Positions 42,919 to 54,069 of a DNA stretch of 64,000 nt are shown piece by piece (within the stretch, counting starts at the first letter, position 1; each line of letters starts with the position of its first letter). A program made the translations under genes and the position numbers. The DNA is from Sporolactobacillus sp. THM19-2 (lineage in GTDB: Bacteria > Bacillota > Bacilli > Bacillales > Sporolactobacillaceae): NCBI RefSeq assembly GCF_004153195.1, contig NZ_SEMC01000004.1:181342-245341 (forward strand), read 5' to 3'. The notes beneath the pieces are model-generated. The model searched no databases. It saw only the letters and a program-made list of their open reading frames with translations, and had not been told where the DNA came from.

Positions 42919-44148
42919 TTATTCAACATTTTTTGAACAAAGCAGAGTAAATGTTTTGGGGAGGCCAATATCACTGATCTTCGTATTTGGCGCTTCATCC
43001 AGACGCTCCACACGCAGTCCGGTCGAGGCAAATGCTGTGACTGTTTCCCCCAGTGTCCATTCTCTCAGGGTCACTCTTTTTCGTAAGGTCACCTGATCGT
43101 CCGAGGGCAGGTGTTTCCCATAGGCAACTTCTCTCTCCCTGAAGGACTTGTCAAAATAATTACCAAATACAATCTGACGCTTTCCCCTGGTGGTTACAAG
43201 TTTTGTTGATATCGGATGGAACTCCTGCAGAATCAGACGTCCTCCCGGCTTTAGCAGGTCATAAACGAGCTGTGCAAGCGGGGCAAGATCAACAAAATAA
43301 TGAAGAACCCCAAATTCCATAAGTACGATGTCGTATACAGGACGTCTGATTTGTTCCGGAAGACGTAATACATCAGAAACCACATACTGAATGGTAACGC
43401 CGAGTGCTTCAGCAGTCCGTCTGGCATATGTGGCGTTTTCCTGAGAAATGTCTGCCACAGTCACTTCAGCTCCAAGAAGCGTCAGTGCCAGCGCCTTTTC
43501 TCCATGCGAACCCAGCAGGTTCATCACCTTTTTACCTTTGATCCTTTTTGAATCAAAATATGGGATAAGACGCAGCAGACGTCCTTCCGGATCTCTGCGA
43601 ATCCTGGCAGCTGCTTCTTCCGGTGTTCCAAAACGGCCTATCCATGCCTGGTAGGCTTCCTCGTTCCACGCCTGACGATTTAATCCCGAATCAGAATTTT
43701 GAAGTTTACATAAATATTTTTTTGTTGCCTTGTAAAAACGGTGTGTCGGACTGAAACTGCGAAGATAGGCATCCGGTGATTTCACAAAAATCTTCTGATC
43801 CCCCCGTAATATGAATATACGGTCAGGATCAGTACGGATCACAGTCCCAAAATGACAGCTGATCTCTATTTGAACAGCATCGATTGTGAACGTAAAAGAA
43901 GCTGTTCTTTTTCGCTTTACTGTCGTTTCAGGCATATAAGCCGTAAAAACTTCACGAATTCTTGCAAAAGCATCCCACTGTACTGAAACTTCAATCTTAC
44001 CACAGATCGGATCGGGACGGATCCCCTGAATAACCAGTGCACTTTCACCAATCAGAGTATAAGCCACTTTCTCTTGTTCGATGAGATGAACAACGGTCAG
44101 CAGCGCATTGTCCCATGTCTGTGAATATAATTGTTCCCGGTTACACAT
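42919..44148 (-). CDS. nucleotidyltransferase-like/SAM methyltransferase fusion protein
   Basis: A 409-residue protein in two parts. Residues about 1-140 look like a minimal nucleotidyltransferase-like domain (YTLIGESALVIQGIRPD, a G-x-x-A-L helix, then IEISCHFG in place of the catalytic Asp pair). Residues about 195-405 form a class I methyltransferase: VMNLLGSHGEKALALTLLG (motif I), VTVADISQENATYA (acidic ribose loop) and YDIVLMEFGVLHYF (motif IV). The motif I lacks the common G-x-G-x-G but keeps the pattern of an LGSHG-type family. AAGGAG precedes the ATG. Joint function unknown. Confidence 0.72.
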   Translation of the reverse strand: MCNREQLYSQTWDNALLTVVHLIEQEKVAYTLIGESALVIQGIRPDPICGKIEVSVQWDAFARIREVFTAYMPETTVKRKRTASFTFTIDAVQIEISCHFGTVIRTDPDRIFILRGDQKIFVKSPDAYLRSFSPTHRFYKATKKYLCKLQNSDSGLNRQAWNEEAYQAWIGRFGTPEEAAARIRRDPEGRLLRLIPYFDSKRIKGKKVMNLLGSHGEKALALTLLGAEVTVADISQENATYARRTAEALGVTIQYVVSDVLRLPEQIRRPVYDIVLMEFGVLHYFVDLAPLAQLVYDLLKPGGRLILQEFHPISTKLVTTRGKRQIVFGNYFDKSFREREVAYGKHLPSDDQVTLRKRVTLREWTLGETVTAFASTGLRVERLDEAPNTKISDIGLPKTFTLLCSKNVE

Positions 44149-44278
44149 TAGTGAGTCTCCTTCTCATTCAAATAAGCTGATGACCGATAACAGAGGCATA
44201 TCAACGCCGCTCATGTTTAGCAGCCATAATTAGAACAATGCCAGCTCGGCATCATGTTTATTCTCAATAAAAATAAAA

Positions 44279-44318
44279 ATGGCCCGGCATTATTTTTTGT
44301 TAACAAATGTCGGGCCAT
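44279..44318 (-). terminator. intrinsic terminator after the ferredoxin-NADP reductase gene
   Basis: A 12-bp stem (44279-44290 with 44307-44318, one mismatch) is followed on the minus strand by a T-rich tract (TTTTTATTTTTATTG). It lies 25 bp after the reductase stop. Confidence 0.8.
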
Positions 44319-44342
44319 ATCGGATCAAAAATCAATGACCGG

Positions 44343-45353
44343 TTATTTTGAGAACAGTTCTCCGGAACTCGAACTGTGCATTGGCTGAGTTCGGGCATCC
44401 GGGTCAATGAAGTGTTTCGCATTATTTACTGCTGTTGGCGCTTCACCAAATCCCGTTGCAATTAATTTAATTTTTCCAGGATAAGAGCTGATATCACCTG
44501 CAGCATAAACACCGGGAATGCTTGTCTCCATCTTCGTATTGACCACAATCGAATTCTTTTCCAGCTCCATTCCCCAGTTTTTAATGGGGCCAATATTAGA
44601 AATAAAACCATAATTGACAATCAAGTCATCCAGAGGCAATTCGAGTTCACGATCCCCTCTGACTTCCTGAACAACCAGCTTTTCAATGGCATGCTCGTTG
44701 CCGACCAGTGACTTTGCAGTAAAAGGAGTCACAATTTGAACAGAAGACTGTTTCATCTGCTTTACGCTGGTTTCATGCGCACGAAACTGGTTTCTCCGGT
44801 GAACTATGGTAATTTTTTTTGCAACCGGTTCGAGTGTATTCGCCCAATCTACAGCTGAATCTCCACCACCAAGGATGACCACACGCTTATCCTTAAAGAT
44901 CTGTATATCATTCACATAATAATGGAGATTTTTATCAACATATTTATCTGCCCCATTCACTTTGAGCGGTCTGGGTGCAAAGGCACCGACGCCTGCCGTT
45001 ATCAGCACCGTACGCGATAAATGAGGGGTTCCCGACTCCGTCTCGAGAACAAGTGTCCCGTCACTCTGACGTTTCAGATCGGTTACCCGTTCATCCAGAA
45101 CAATTTCCGGATGAAAATGGCGTACCTGAACTTCAAGTTTTTTCACGAGTTCCTTTGCTTTTATTTTTGGAAAGCCGGCAACATCAAATATATCTTTTTC
45201 AGGATAGAGTGTGCCCAATTGTCCGCCAAGCTGAGGGAGGCTTTCGATAATTTTGACTTTCATCTGTCTCAGCCCGGCATAAAAAGCGGCAAACAGGCCG
45301 GTTGGTCCTCCTCCGATTATTGTTATATCAAAAAGATCATCACGTTCTGACAA
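44343..45353 (-). CDS. ferredoxin/flavodoxin-NADP(+) reductase (TrxR-like, YumC type)
   Basis: A 336-residue flavoprotein with FAD motif GGGPTGLFAAFYAG, NAD(P) loop VVILGGGDSAVDWAN, and a C-terminal VYAAGDISSYPG FAD contact. It lacks the CxxC of thioredoxin reductases, so it is the type 2 reductase (B. subtilis YumC) that passes electrons between NADPH and ferredoxin or flavodoxin. The start is TTG with GGAGGGG seven bases upstream. It stands alone with its own terminator. Confidence 0.92.
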   Translation of the reverse strand: MSERDDLFDITIIGGGPTGLFAAFYAGLRQMKVKIIESLPQLGGQLGTLYPEKDIFDVAGFPKIKAKELVKKLEVQVRHFHPEIVLDERVTDLKRQSDGTLVLETESGTPHLSRTVLITAGVGAFAPRPLKVNGADKYVDKNLHYYVNDIQIFKDKRVVILGGGDSAVDWANTLEPVAKKITIVHRRNQFRAHETSVKQMKQSSVQIVTPFTAKSLVGNEHAIEKLVVQEVRGDRELELPLDDLIVNYGFISNIGPIKNWGMELEKNSIVVNTKMETSIPGVYAAGDISSYPGKIKLIATGFGEAPTAVNNAKHFIDPDARTQPMHSSSSGELFSK

Positions 45354-45556
45354 TATGACCCCTCCACTGGAAATGAAACCTTCATTTCGTTTAATTTATC
45401 TCATTTACATTTTAAACAAGTTTACAGGTGGATACCACTGTACTGCCTTATATTCAAAAGAGGCAACAACAACAATCACATATCGGTGAACCAGGTACCC
45501 GTCTGTACGATGATTAATTTCACAAAAATAGACCATGATAAAAAAGGCTATATCTA

Positions 45557-46078
45557 GTGATAAGGAATGATCCAACCATGATTCTGGCGACAAACCTGTG
45601 TTTCTTATGGCTTCTCATCAATGTATTCATTTTTATTCCCAAAAAAATGACCAGAGAGGAGATACTTTTTATATTTCTGACAAGCTCTCTTTTGCTGATG
45701 ACGATCATAATACCCATGGCCAATGACAGATACCTTGATATCCGCCAAAAGCCATTTTCACTTCAGGAATTTTTCCCGTTTTTTTTGAATCGAAATATGA
45801 TTTATCCACTGTCAACGCTTTTAATATTGAATATCAGCCAATTGCTGATTCGTTTCCGCTCACGGATTATCTGGTACGCCGTCTCTGTCGCTGGTTTCAC
45901 TGTGTATACACTCATGGAAAAAGAGCATACGGTCATTCGCGATGTTCCTGTCGTCATTCTGGTCCTTTTTTTCTCAGCATATTTATTGCTGCTTTATTTC
46001 TTACTGAAAAGTTTCAGAGTTCTGTCTGACTCTGAGACCGGAGCCCATACAAATACCGGGAAGAAGTCAGTAAAATGA
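45557..46078 (+). CDS. small multi-spanning membrane protein (CBO0543-like)
   Basis: A 173-residue protein with about five hydrophobic helices (ILATNLCFLWLLINVFIF, ILFIFLTSSLLLMTIII and others) and a YLDIRQKP-type loop. Its layout resembles the CBO0543-type proteins found in Bacillus and Clostridium, of unknown role. The start is GTG 45557 or ATG 45578; neither has a strong binding site. Its stop overlaps the next gene by four bases (ATGA), so the two are translated together. Confidence 0.62.
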   Translation: MIRNDPTMILATNLCFLWLLINVFIFIPKKMTREEILFIFLTSSLLLMTIIIPMANDRYLDIRQKPFSLQEFFPFFLNRNMIYPLSTLLILNISQLLIRFRSRIIWYAVSVAGFTVYTLMEKEHTVIRDVPVVILVLFFSAYLLLLYFLLKSFRVLSDSETGAHTNTGKKSVK

Positions 46079-46611
46079 AGGGACACCTGTTGACTTCGAA
46101 CGAGTGGTTTATATTAATCACCGGTATAACCGCTTATCTCATTTTCTTTCTTCTGCCCAAACGCTTTACGCGACCTCAGACACTGGTGATGCTCCTTATT
46201 AGTGTTTATTTCGTGTCCCTGTTTGATTACACGCTTTGTATTGAGCCGTTCAATTACTACGACGTTAATGATTCAGGCCAGCATGGACCTTGGGATTTTC
46301 TCTCACATGTGATGTACGCACCCTTTGCTTATTTCTTTAATTATGGTTATTCACTGATTAAAAAAAGACGGTGGACCGCGATGATCTATATTCTGGTATG
46401 GGCTGTTTTCTCATTGTTTGCTGAAGCCCTGTCCTGGCACGCAAAAGTGTATCACTACCGGAACGGTTATCAAATGTATTACTCACTGGTCGTCTATCTT
46501 TTTGTGCTCAGTCTGACGATGCTGTATCATTACTGCTTCATCCAAAGCAGAGCAGGCGAGGTTAATCCTGGTCCTCCTGCCGGGCTGCAAGATCCTTCCA
46601 GATTTCGGTAA
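46075..46611 (+). CDS. small membrane protein, CBO0543-like family
   Basis: A 178-residue protein with about five helices and a family-like loop, [18 protein letters not shown] followed by [20 protein letters not shown]. It starts within the stop of the preceding gene and likely forms a unit with it. Function unknown. The last 50 bp overlap the 3' end of parC on the other strand, so the C terminus ([17 protein letters not shown]) is antisense to parC, which is unusual. The pair is one of the few + strand genes in the right half. Confidence 0.68.
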   Translation: MKGHLLTSNEWFILITGITAYLIFFLLPKRFTRPQTLVMLLISVYFVSLFDYTLCIEPFNYYDVNDSGQHGPWDFLSHVMYAPFAYFFNYGYSLIKKRRWTAMIYILVWAVFSLFAEALSWHAKVYHYRNGYQMYYSLVVYLFVLSLTMLYHYCFIQSRAGEVNPGPPAGLQDPSRFR

Positions 46612-49012
46612 CTGTCCCATCTTCATCCTGATCAAATATAAAGGAACCATTATTGTACCGATCCGATTCACGAATATCTGATGACTTTATAGAGACGACC
46701 TTTCCCTTATCTGTAGACAGCCAGATGATATCCTGGTCTGTGACCTGCTCAATACCGGCAATCCGATGCGGCTTTGTCTTCAGCTCACGAAGCATCACAA
46801 GACCACGTCTGGCACGGGTGCTTTGTTCAAGTTGCTGTTCAATCCGCATTTTTTTCACTGATCCTCTGTCTGTTGCGATGAAAAGATCCGGTGAACGATC
46901 GGTATCCACAGCGATTGCTCCAACAACCTCATCATCTGGTTTCAGCTGTATCGCTTTCACACCAGTTGCTCTTAAACCAACTGATCCAGCCTCTTCTGCT
47001 GCGAAACGGAGACCGTATCCGGCCCGGGTCGCCACCAGAATATCCGTCTTTCCCCCTGTGAGAAAGACCTTCAGACAGACATCTTCCTTTTTTAAACGGA
47101 GCGCACTTAATGGTTTGGATCGACGCTGCGCCTGATATTCAGCAAGTTCTGTTCTTTTCACCATGCCCTTCCGGGTAATAAAGGTGAGGAAACGTGCTTC
47201 CTGATCGAAATCATGAACGGGGACAGCGCCAATGAGTTCTTCATCAGGATCAATCGGAACAAGACTGGCTACGTGCTGCCCCAGATCCTTCCACCGTTTA
47301 TCCTGAATCTCATGAACGGGTAGATACAAATACCTCCCCTTATCAGTGAAAACCAGTAAGGTATCGGTTGTATTCATTCGCTGCTGAAATAAAACATGAT
47401 CTGTTTCTTTCATTGCAACATCATCACCACTGCTCGCGTTGTACGACCTGAGGCTTGAACGCTTTATGTAGCCATGTTTGGTTAATGAGACCATCACATC
47501 TTCTGATGCCACCATGACTTCCAGATCAATTTTAATTTCTTCAATTTTATCCTCAATAGTGGTTCGCCTGTGATCCGAATATTTTTTCCTGATTTCTGTT
47601 AATTCTCTGCGAATAACACCAATCAGTTTCTTCTCTGATGAAAGGATCCCTTCCAGGCGCTTAATGGTCCGCATCAGTTCCTCTTCTTCTTTTCTGAGCG
47701 TCAGAACATCTGTGTTGGTCAGCCGGTAGAGCTGCAGATTGACGATGGCCTCTGACTGAGGCTCCGTAAATCCGAATGATTCAATCAGATTTTCTTTGGC
47801 GTTTTTCTTGTCCTTTGACGCCCGGATCACACGAATCACTTCGTCGAGGATGGAAACCGCCTTGATCAGCCCCTGAACAATATGCTGGCGGTTTCTGCTC
47901 TTCTGAAGTTCATACTGACTTCGTCTGGTGATCACTTCTTTTTGATGTTCGATATAAGCTTCAAGAATTTCCTTGAGGCCAAGCAGACGCGGGGTCTTGT
48001 GATCGATGGCCACCATATTGAAATTATATGAGATCTGCAGATCCGTGTTTTTGTAATAGTAATTCAGAACACCCTGGGCGTCTGCTCCCTTCTTCAGCTC
48101 AATAACCATCCGCATGCCGGTTCGATCGGTCTCATCACGGACTTCTGCGACACCTTCCACTTTATGATCCAGACGAAGCTCATCCATTTTTTTAATCAGT
48201 AACGCTTTGTTGACTTCATAGGGCAGTTCGGTGATGATAATCTGCTTTCTCCCCGTACGGAGGGTCTCTATCCGGGTGCGGGCACGAACCATGATTTTCC
48301 CTTTTCCGGTGCGGTACGCTTTTTTGATACCGTCGATCCCCTGTACAATACCTCCTGAAGGAAAATCCGGTCCTTTCACCACCGTCATCAGATCCTCGAC
48401 AGTGCTGGATGGTTTTTCCATCAGCATAATTGTTGCATCAATAATTTCATCCAGTGCATGTGGCGGGATTTCCGTCGCATAACCTGCCGAAATACCTGTC
48501 GATCCGTTGACAAGCAGGTTAGGAAATTTGGCTGGAAAAACGATAGGCTCTTCGAGTGAATCATCAAAGTTTGGAACAAAGTCTACAGTCTTAGCATCAA
48601 GATCACGAGTCAGTTCAGCTGAAATTTTTGACAGGCGTGCTTCAGTATAACGCATGGCTGCTGGAGGGTCACCGTCAACGCTTCCGTTATTTCCATGCAT
48701 CTCAATGAGCGGCATCCTGACTTTCCAATCCTGACTCATCCGTACCATGGCTTCGTAAACTGAAGAATCTCCGTGCGGATGGTAATTACCGATCACATTA
48801 CCGACTGTTTTCGCCGATTTACGGAAGGGTTTGTCACTGGTGTTACCTTCACGGAACATAGCATATAAAATACGTCTCTGAACAGGTTTTAAACCGTCGC
48901 GCACATCCGGAAGGGCCCGTTCCTGAATAATATATTTGCTGTATATACCGAATCGATCGCCGATGATCTCTTCAAGCGGCAGATCAAGCAGTTTTTCCCG
49001 TTCCGGCATCAT
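46562..49012 (-). CDS. parC: DNA topoisomerase IV subunit A
   Basis: ParC cuts and rejoins DNA in the decatenation of daughter chromosomes. The 816-residue protein has [17 protein letters not shown] at the start, the quinolone region [20 protein letters not shown], the catalytic Tyr in [11 protein letters not shown], and the C-terminal beta-pinwheel blades from about residue 500 ([10 protein letters not shown] and similar). Absence of a GyrA-box agrees with ParC. It overlaps parE by four bases (ATGA). Its 3' end is covered on the opposite strand by a membrane protein gene. Confidence 0.95.
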   Translation of the reverse strand: MMPEREKLLDLPLEEIIGDRFGIYSKYIIQERALPDVRDGLKPVQRRILYAMFREGNTSDKPFRKSAKTVGNVIGNYHPHGDSSVYEAMVRMSQDWKVRMPLIEMHGNNGSVDGDPPAAMRYTEARLSKISAELTRDLDAKTVDFVPNFDDSLEEPIVFPAKFPNLLVNGSTGISAGYATEIPPHALDEIIDATIMLMEKPSSTVEDLMTVVKGPDFPSGGIVQGIDGIKKAYRTGKGKIMVRARTRIETLRTGRKQIIITELPYEVNKALLIKKMDELRLDHKVEGVAEVRDETDRTGMRMVIELKKGADAQGVLNYYYKNTDLQISYNFNMVAIDHKTPRLLGLKEILEAYIEHQKEVITRRSQYELQKSRNRQHIVQGLIKAVSILDEVIRVIRASKDKKNAKENLIESFGFTEPQSEAIVNLQLYRLTNTDVLTLRKEEEELMRTIKRLEGILSSEKKLIGVIRRELTEIRKKYSDHRRTTIEDKIEEIKIDLEVMVASEDVMVSLTKHGYIKRSSLRSYNASSGDDVAMKETDHVLFQQRMNTTDTLLVFTDKGRYLYLPVHEIQDKRWKDLGQHVASLVPIDPDEELIGAVPVHDFDQEARFLTFITRKGMVKRTELAEYQAQRRSKPLSALRLKKEDVCLKVFLTGGKTDILVATRAGYGLRFAAEEAGSVGLRATGVKAIQLKPDDEVVGAIAVDTDRSPDLFIATDRGSVKKMRIEQQLEQSTRARRGLVMLRELKTKPHRIAGIEQVTDQDIIWLSTDKGKVVSIKSSDIRESDRYNNGSFIFDQDEDGTVTEIWKDLAARQEDQD

Positions 49013-50982
49013 TGATCATCACCTTTCACAACTGTCAGGTTCTCATTCTCAAGAATATTCGTCTCCTCATCCAGACCAAAAGCCACATGTGATTCGATCC
49101 ATTTCCGCCTGGGTTCGACCTTATCTCCCATCAGGGTGGTGACACGTCTTTCTGCATAGGCCTGATCATCAATTTTCACTCGAATCAGCGTACGGGAAGC
49201 CGGATTCATGGTCGTTTCCCAGAGCTGATCGGGATTCATTTCACCAAGACCTTTGTAGCGCTGAATGGTGTAGCCCTTACCGACCCGTTTTATCGCATCC
49301 TTAAGATCTTTATCATCCCAGGCATATTCGACCACTTCTTTTTTACCGGTGCCCCTGCTGACTTTATATAGCGGGGGAAGCGCGATAAACACCTTTCCGG
49401 CATCAATAAGCGGCCGCATGTAACGATAAAAGAAAGTCAGCAGCAGAACCTGAATATGTGCTCCATCATTATCTGCATCCGTCATAATAACAATTTTGTC
49501 ATAATTACTGTCTTTCAATGAAAAATCTGCACCAACACCTGCACCGACGGTATAAATGATTGTATTAATTTCCTCATTTTTCAGGATATCTTCGAGGCGC
49601 GCTTTTTGGGTATTAATGACTTTCCCGCGCAGAGGAAGCACCGCCTGAAATTTACGGTCACGCCCCTGTTTTGCCGAGCCACCGGCAGAATCCCCTTCGA
49701 CCAGATATAATTCATTGCGATCCGCATTTTTTGAAGCGGCAGGAGTCAGCTTCCCGCTCAGAACAGTTTCCCTGCGACGCGACTTCTTTCCGTTTCGAGC
49801 ATCCTCACGGGCTTTTCTCGCCGCAACTCTTGCCTTACGTGCACGCGCGGCTTTGCGTATCAGCTTGTCACTAATCTGCGGGTTTTCTTCGAGAAAATAG
49901 GAAAGTTGTTCCGAGACAACGGTGTCAACGGCCGAACGTGCCTCGGCAGTGCCCAGTTTTTCCTTGGTCTGTCCTTCAAACTGCAGCAGATACTCAGGGA
50001 TCCGTACAGAAACAATGCCCATAAATCCTTCACGAATATCACTGCCGTCAAGATTTTTATCCTTTTCCTTAAGGAAACCTTTTTTTCGTGCAAAGTCATT
50101 AAAGACACGTGTCAGCGCTGTACGGAACCCCGACTCATGTGTTCCGCCATCTTTGGTGCGCACATTATTGACAAATGAAATCAGATTTTCCGAATAGCCG
50201 TCATTATATTGAAAAGCGACATCCACTTCCATTTCGCCGGCTTTACCTTCAAAAGCAACGACCGGATGAAGAACATCCTTATCCTCGTTCAGATAGGCAA
50301 CGAATTCTTTAATTCCTTCGTCATACTTGTATACTTCCTCTTTATCGGAACGTTCGTCGGTAAGAACGATGGTCATGCCCTTTTGAAGAAAAGCAGATTC
50401 TCTCAGACGTTCGCTCAGCACATCAAAATTAAAAGACGTTGTGCTGAAAATGGAGCTGTCCGGTTTAAAATGAACGAGAGAACCCGTCTCCCTGGTGGTT
50501 CCGATTCTCTCTAAAGTGGTGACCGGATGCCCCCCCTTCTCAAAACGCTGTCTGAAAATGGAGCCATCACGCCAGACGGTCACCTCCAGCCATTCCGAGA
50601 GTGCATTAACGACTGAAGAGCCCACGCCATGAAGACCGCCACTCGTCTTATATCCGCCGTTTTGACCAAATTTTCCTCCCGCATGCAGCACCGTGAAGAT
50701 GACTTCAACAGTGGGTTTCCCGGTTTTGTGCATTCCTGTCGGCATGCCTCTGCCAAAATCACGGACACTTAGACTCCCATCCTTATGGATGCGTACCAGA
50801 ATCTTGTTGCCATACCCGGCGAGCGCTTCATCGATACCGTTATCCACTATTTCATAGACCAGATGGTGCAGGCCCTTTGCATCCGTCGAACCAATATACA
50901 TTCCCGGACGTTTTCTGACAGCATCCAGGCCTTCAAGGATTTGAATCGTGTCGTCATTATATGCCGATGCGTTTCCAGCCAA
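49009..50982 (-). CDS. parE: DNA topoisomerase IV subunit B
   Basis: The ATPase subunit of topoisomerase IV, 657 residues. GHKL ATPase signs are [31 protein letters not shown] and [15 protein letters not shown]; the TOPRIM part has [17 protein letters not shown] and [13 protein letters not shown] with metal-binding acids, then [12 protein letters not shown] chose TTG 50982 because AAAGGGG lies eight bases upstream and the product then starts like Bacillus ParE; the frame runs upstream to 51018 without a site. Part of the parE-parC operon. Confidence 0.94.
   Translation of the reverse strand: MAGNASAYNDDTIQILEGLDAVRKRPGMYIGSTDAKGLHHLVYEIVDNGIDEALAGYGNKILVRIHKDGSLSVRDFGRGMPTGMHKTGKPTVEVIFTVLHAGGKFGQNGGYKTSGGLHGVGSSVVNALSEWLEVTVWRDGSIFRQRFEKGGHPVTTLERIGTTRETGSLVHFKPDSSIFSTTSFNFDVLSERLRESAFLQKGMTIVLTDERSDKEEVYKYDEGIKEFVAYLNEDKDVLHPVVAFEGKAGEMEVDVAFQYNDGYSENLISFVNNVRTKDGGTHESGFRTALTRVFNDFARKKGFLKEKDKNLDGSDIREGFMGIVSVRIPEYLLQFEGQTKEKLGTAEARSAVDTVVSEQLSYFLEENPQISDKLIRKAARARKARVAARKAREDARNGKKSRRRETVLSGKLTPAASKNADRNELYLVEGDSAGGSAKQGRDRKFQAVLPLRGKVINTQKARLEDILKNEEINTIIYTVGAGVGADFSLKDSNYDKIVIMTDADNDGAHIQVLLLTFFYRYMRPLIDAGKVFIALPPLYKVSRGTGKKEVVEYAWDDKDLKDAIKRVGKGYTIQRYKGLGEMNPDQLWETTMNPASRTLIRVKIDDQAYAERRVTTLMGDKVEPRRKWIESHVAFGLDEETNILENENLTVVKGDDQ
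50534..50541 (-). other. GAGAAGGG octamer (SpoIIIE recognition-like), pointing left
   Basis: Exact minus-strand copy of the SRS octamer inside parE, oriented towards the dif-like site. See also 22752, 35756 and 63676. Confidence 0.4.
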
Positions 50983-51059
50983 ATAAAAAACCCCTTTCAT
51001 ATCCGGCAGCCAAATCAATCAAGCTTGCAAAAATAGTATCCGGATGAACATGCACTTAT

Positions 51060-52571
51060 TTAAAAATTGTATATTCTGCTGTACTTATCACTCAGGTAAG
51101 AAATCAGATATTCTGGATTGGGTCCTTCACCTGTCGCATCATGCAGTATTTCAAACGGCTTTTTCAAGCTGCCAAATCTATGGATATGCATCGTAAGCCA
51201 CTTTGTGATGACCGAAAGATGTCCTTCAGAAACAAGGTCATCAAAGTCCGGATGTTCCTTAAGGATCGCATGCTTAAACTGAGCCGCATAAACATAACCC
51301 AGTGCATAAGAAGGAAAATAGCCAAAATCTCCGCCTGGCCAGTGAATATCCTGAAGGACGCCTTCCCGATCATTATCCGGCATTATGCCCAGATATTCCT
51401 TCATTTTGTCATTCCAGACACCCGGGAGTTCACTGACTTCCAGATTCCCGTTAAAAAGCTCCTTTTCAATATCATAACGCACCATAATGTGGAGCGGATA
51501 AGTCAGTTCATCTGCAAGTGTACGAATCAGCGAGGGATGGGATACATTAATCGCTCTGTAAAAGTCGTCAAGCGATACTGAGTCAAACTGACCGGAGGCG
51601 AACTTCTTCAGTTCACTGAAATGCAGCGCCCAGTAAGCTTTGCTTCGCCCGATAAAATTCTCAAAAAAAAGGGACTGTGATTCATGAATTCCCATTGAAG
51701 TCCCTTCGCACAGTGATGTACCGACCAGTTCACGAGAAATGTGCTGCTCATACAGTGCATGTCCCCCCTCATGAATGGTACCCAGTACGGTCGACATAAA
51801 GTCATCTTCCTGATAATTCGTCGTTACACGAACATCACCGGGATTCAGCGTAATTTCAAACGGGTGCTCCGTCTCATCAAGTCGCCCGGCATTGAAATCA
51901 TAACCATTTTCCTTCAGAAGATGAAGACAGAATGCCTTTAATTTATCGGCAGGGAGGTGATTATGAAGGAAACCTGTTTCCGGCTGATCCTTTGACGCAC
52001 AGACGGACTGCACAATGGGAACAATCCCCTCGCGCAGTCTTTTGAATACCCCATCAACAATTTCCGTTGTCAGTCCCGGTTCATATAAATCAAGCAAGGT
52101 ATTATATTTATTTTCTTTTACGCCCTGATATTCAATGAACTTTCTCTTAAAATCAACGATTTTTTCCAGATAAGGCTGGAGCTGTCTGAAGTCACTTTTA
52201 GCCTTAGCTTCCTGCCAGACGCTTTGTGCTTCCGACTGCAAAATGACATAAGCCTTGTATTCCTCCGCCGGAATATGTTCAAATCGGTTAAAGGTCTTCC
52301 TGGATTCTTCCACCATCCGCCGGGTTACCCTGTCCAGTTTGTCCTGAACAGATGAATCTGTCAGTACATCAAGATACGTTTTCATTTCGTCTGAGATCGA
52401 TCGTTTGAATACTTCATCAGATAATGTCCCGACAACCTCTGATCGCTGAGAAATTCCTTTTACCGGCGCGCCCGTTCGCATATCCCACTCTGCAAGGGCA
52501 ATCGCTTCGTTGAAATCCATAATCTTTTTTACATACTGTCTATAGGAGTTGACAGTCTCTTCAACGGTCAT
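51060..52571 (-). CDS. ypwA: carboxypeptidase M32 (thermostable carboxypeptidase 1, YpwA-like)
   Basis: A 503-residue metallocarboxypeptidase of the M32 family, cytoplasmic, removing C-terminal residues from peptides. The zinc motif is TIHEGGHALYEQ (H-E-x-x-H), with the third ligand Glu in GIHESQSLFFENFIGR. Other M32 blocks are DVRVTTNY and DELTYPLHIMVRYDIE. The length is standard. ATG 52571 has AGAGTGG upstream and gives the usual N terminus; the ATG at 52592 has no site. Transcribed apart from parE. Confidence 0.93.
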   Translation of the reverse strand: MTVEETVNSYRQYVKKIMDFNEAIALAEWDMRTGAPVKGISQRSEVVGTLSDEVFKRSISDEMKTYLDVLTDSSVQDKLDRVTRRMVEESRKTFNRFEHIPAEEYKAYVILQSEAQSVWQEAKAKSDFRQLQPYLEKIVDFKRKFIEYQGVKENKYNTLLDLYEPGLTTEIVDGVFKRLREGIVPIVQSVCASKDQPETGFLHNHLPADKLKAFCLHLLKENGYDFNAGRLDETEHPFEITLNPGDVRVTTNYQEDDFMSTVLGTIHEGGHALYEQHISRELVGTSLCEGTSMGIHESQSLFFENFIGRSKAYWALHFSELKKFASGQFDSVSLDDFYRAINVSHPSLIRTLADELTYPLHIMVRYDIEKELFNGNLEVSELPGVWNDKMKEYLGIMPDNDREGVLQDIHWPGGDFGYFPSYALGYVYAAQFKHAILKEHPDFDDLVSEGHLSVITKWLTMHIHRFGSLKKPFEILHDATGEGPNPEYLISYLSDKYSRIYNF

Positions 52572-52731
52572 GATATTCCACTCTTTTCCCATGTTTATCT
52601 TATTGATTATTTAATTTAGCGCAAATTACCGCCTCTGTCTATGTTCGATCTGCATCTTTATATATCCTGCTCCAGGCCGTTGTGACCTGAAGAATGAAAT
52701 TTCATACCTGAATTGCTGAAAAATCCATCCG

Positions 52732-53883
52732 TTAATGATGTTTTTCAGAAAAGGGATGCTTTCTTCCAAAATACTGATAATAATCTGTTCGTATTCGGCC
52801 GTTGTACAATTTCCTCTTCTTACTGGCTTTACGACCGAAAAGTCTCTCAAAATCTTCACAGGCTGAAATGAAGTAAAAAGACCACGTCTCATAAGCTCTG
52901 TAAATCCTGCCAAGATCACGGCAAATGCTTTCAATCTGCTCTCTGTCACCGATTCGCTGCCCGTAGGGGGGATTTCCGATCATGTATCCTGATCCCTTTT
53001 TTGTTGTAAAATCCCCGGCCTGCATCTGTTTGAAAGTGATCAGGCCGCTTAATCCCGCCTCACGCGCATTATGTTCAGACAGTTCGACCATTTTATGGTC
53101 AATATCGCTGCCGTTAATGTCCAGTAGCTGGTCATAATTGGCCAGATTTTCCACTTCTTCACGTGCGGCGGTCCAGTGTGCTGCGGAGACGATCGACCAC
53201 TGTTCGGAAATAAATGACCGGTTAAACCCTGGTGCGATGTTCTGACCGATCATCGCTGCTTCAATGGGAATCGTCCCTGATCCACAGAATGGATCCACCA
53301 AAGGACGGTCAGGTGTCCACCGGCTCAGCAGGATCATCGCACTCGCCAGAGTTTCCTTTAAGGGAGCAAGGCTGTGTAACTGCCGATAACCACGTTTGTG
53401 CAGACCGTCCCCACTTGTATCAATGGACAGCGTTGCAATATCTTTCTCCAGAGCAACCTGAATTTTATACAGCGGTCCCTGCTCATCAAACCATGATTTT
53501 CTGTAGCGCATCTTCATAGACTCAACAATGGCTTTTTTTACAATGGACTGGCAATCCGGCACGCTGTGTAAAATCGATTTATGCGACTTTCCGGTGACTG
53601 GAAAGGCTGCGTCTTCCGGTAAAATGTCCGGCCAGGGAAGCGCTTTGGTTTGTTCAAACAGGCTGTCAAAGGTGGTTGCCCTGAACATCCCGATCCTCAG
53701 GCGAATGCGGTCCGCTGTTCTCAGCCAGAGATTCGTCCGGCATATATCTTGAGGAGAAGCCGGAAATGTAATTTTTCCGTTCTCCACTTGTAAGTCCTGG
53801 TAACCTAATCTTCTCAATTCCTCTGCAGCAACAGATTCAAGGCCCATCGCTGTTGTTGCAATCAGTGTCAGTTCGCCTGCCAC
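52732..53883 (-). CDS. ypsC: rRNA large subunit methyltransferase family (YpsC, RlmL/TrmN-like)
   Basis: A 383-residue protein with an N-terminal ferredoxin-like/THUMP region (residues about 1-160, LRTADRIRLRIGMFRATTFD) and a Rossmann methyltransferase with LVDPFCGSGTIPIEAAMIG (SAM loop) and GNPPYGQRIGD (N-P-P-Y, N2- or N6-type amino methylation). E. coli RlmL methylates G2445 of 23S rRNA. The start is GTG 53883, with GGAGG eight bases upstream; the longer frame contains that site. It follows rnpB, as in B. subtilis. Confidence 0.9.
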   Translation of the reverse strand: MAGELTLIATTAMGLESVAAEELRRLGYQDLQVENGKITFPASPQDICRTNLWLRTADRIRLRIGMFRATTFDSLFEQTKALPWPDILPEDAAFPVTGKSHKSILHSVPDCQSIVKKAIVESMKMRYRKSWFDEQGPLYKIQVALEKDIATLSIDTSGDGLHKRGYRQLHSLAPLKETLASAMILLSRWTPDRPLVDPFCGSGTIPIEAAMIGQNIAPGFNRSFISEQWSIVSAAHWTAAREEVENLANYDQLLDINGSDIDHKMVELSEHNAREAGLSGLITFKQMQAGDFTTKKGSGYMIGNPPYGQRIGDREQIESICRDLGRIYRAYETWSFYFISACEDFERLFGRKASKKRKLYNGRIRTDYYQYFGRKHPFSEKHH

Positions 53884-54038
53884 ACCCATTTCCTCCCGGA
53901 ACGCACAGTCCTTTAAAAATCCGAGTGCGTCAATTATTCTGAAGAAAAACGTGCCGACTGGCAAGTCGAAGGCGCTGCCAGAGGCCTGGTTTTTCTGAAC
54001 CTTTTTTTCAAAAATTGTATACTTCTTTAAAGTCTAAT

Positions 54039-54065
54039 AAAAAAAGCCCATAAAGGGCTTTTTTT
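54039..54065. terminator. terminator of rnpB
   Basis: AAAAAAAGCCC (54039-54049) pairs with GGGCTTTTTTT (54055-54065) around a five-base loop; with A/T tails on both strands it works in both directions. It ends rnpB on the minus strand. Confidence 0.88.
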
Positions 54066-54069
54066 CAAT

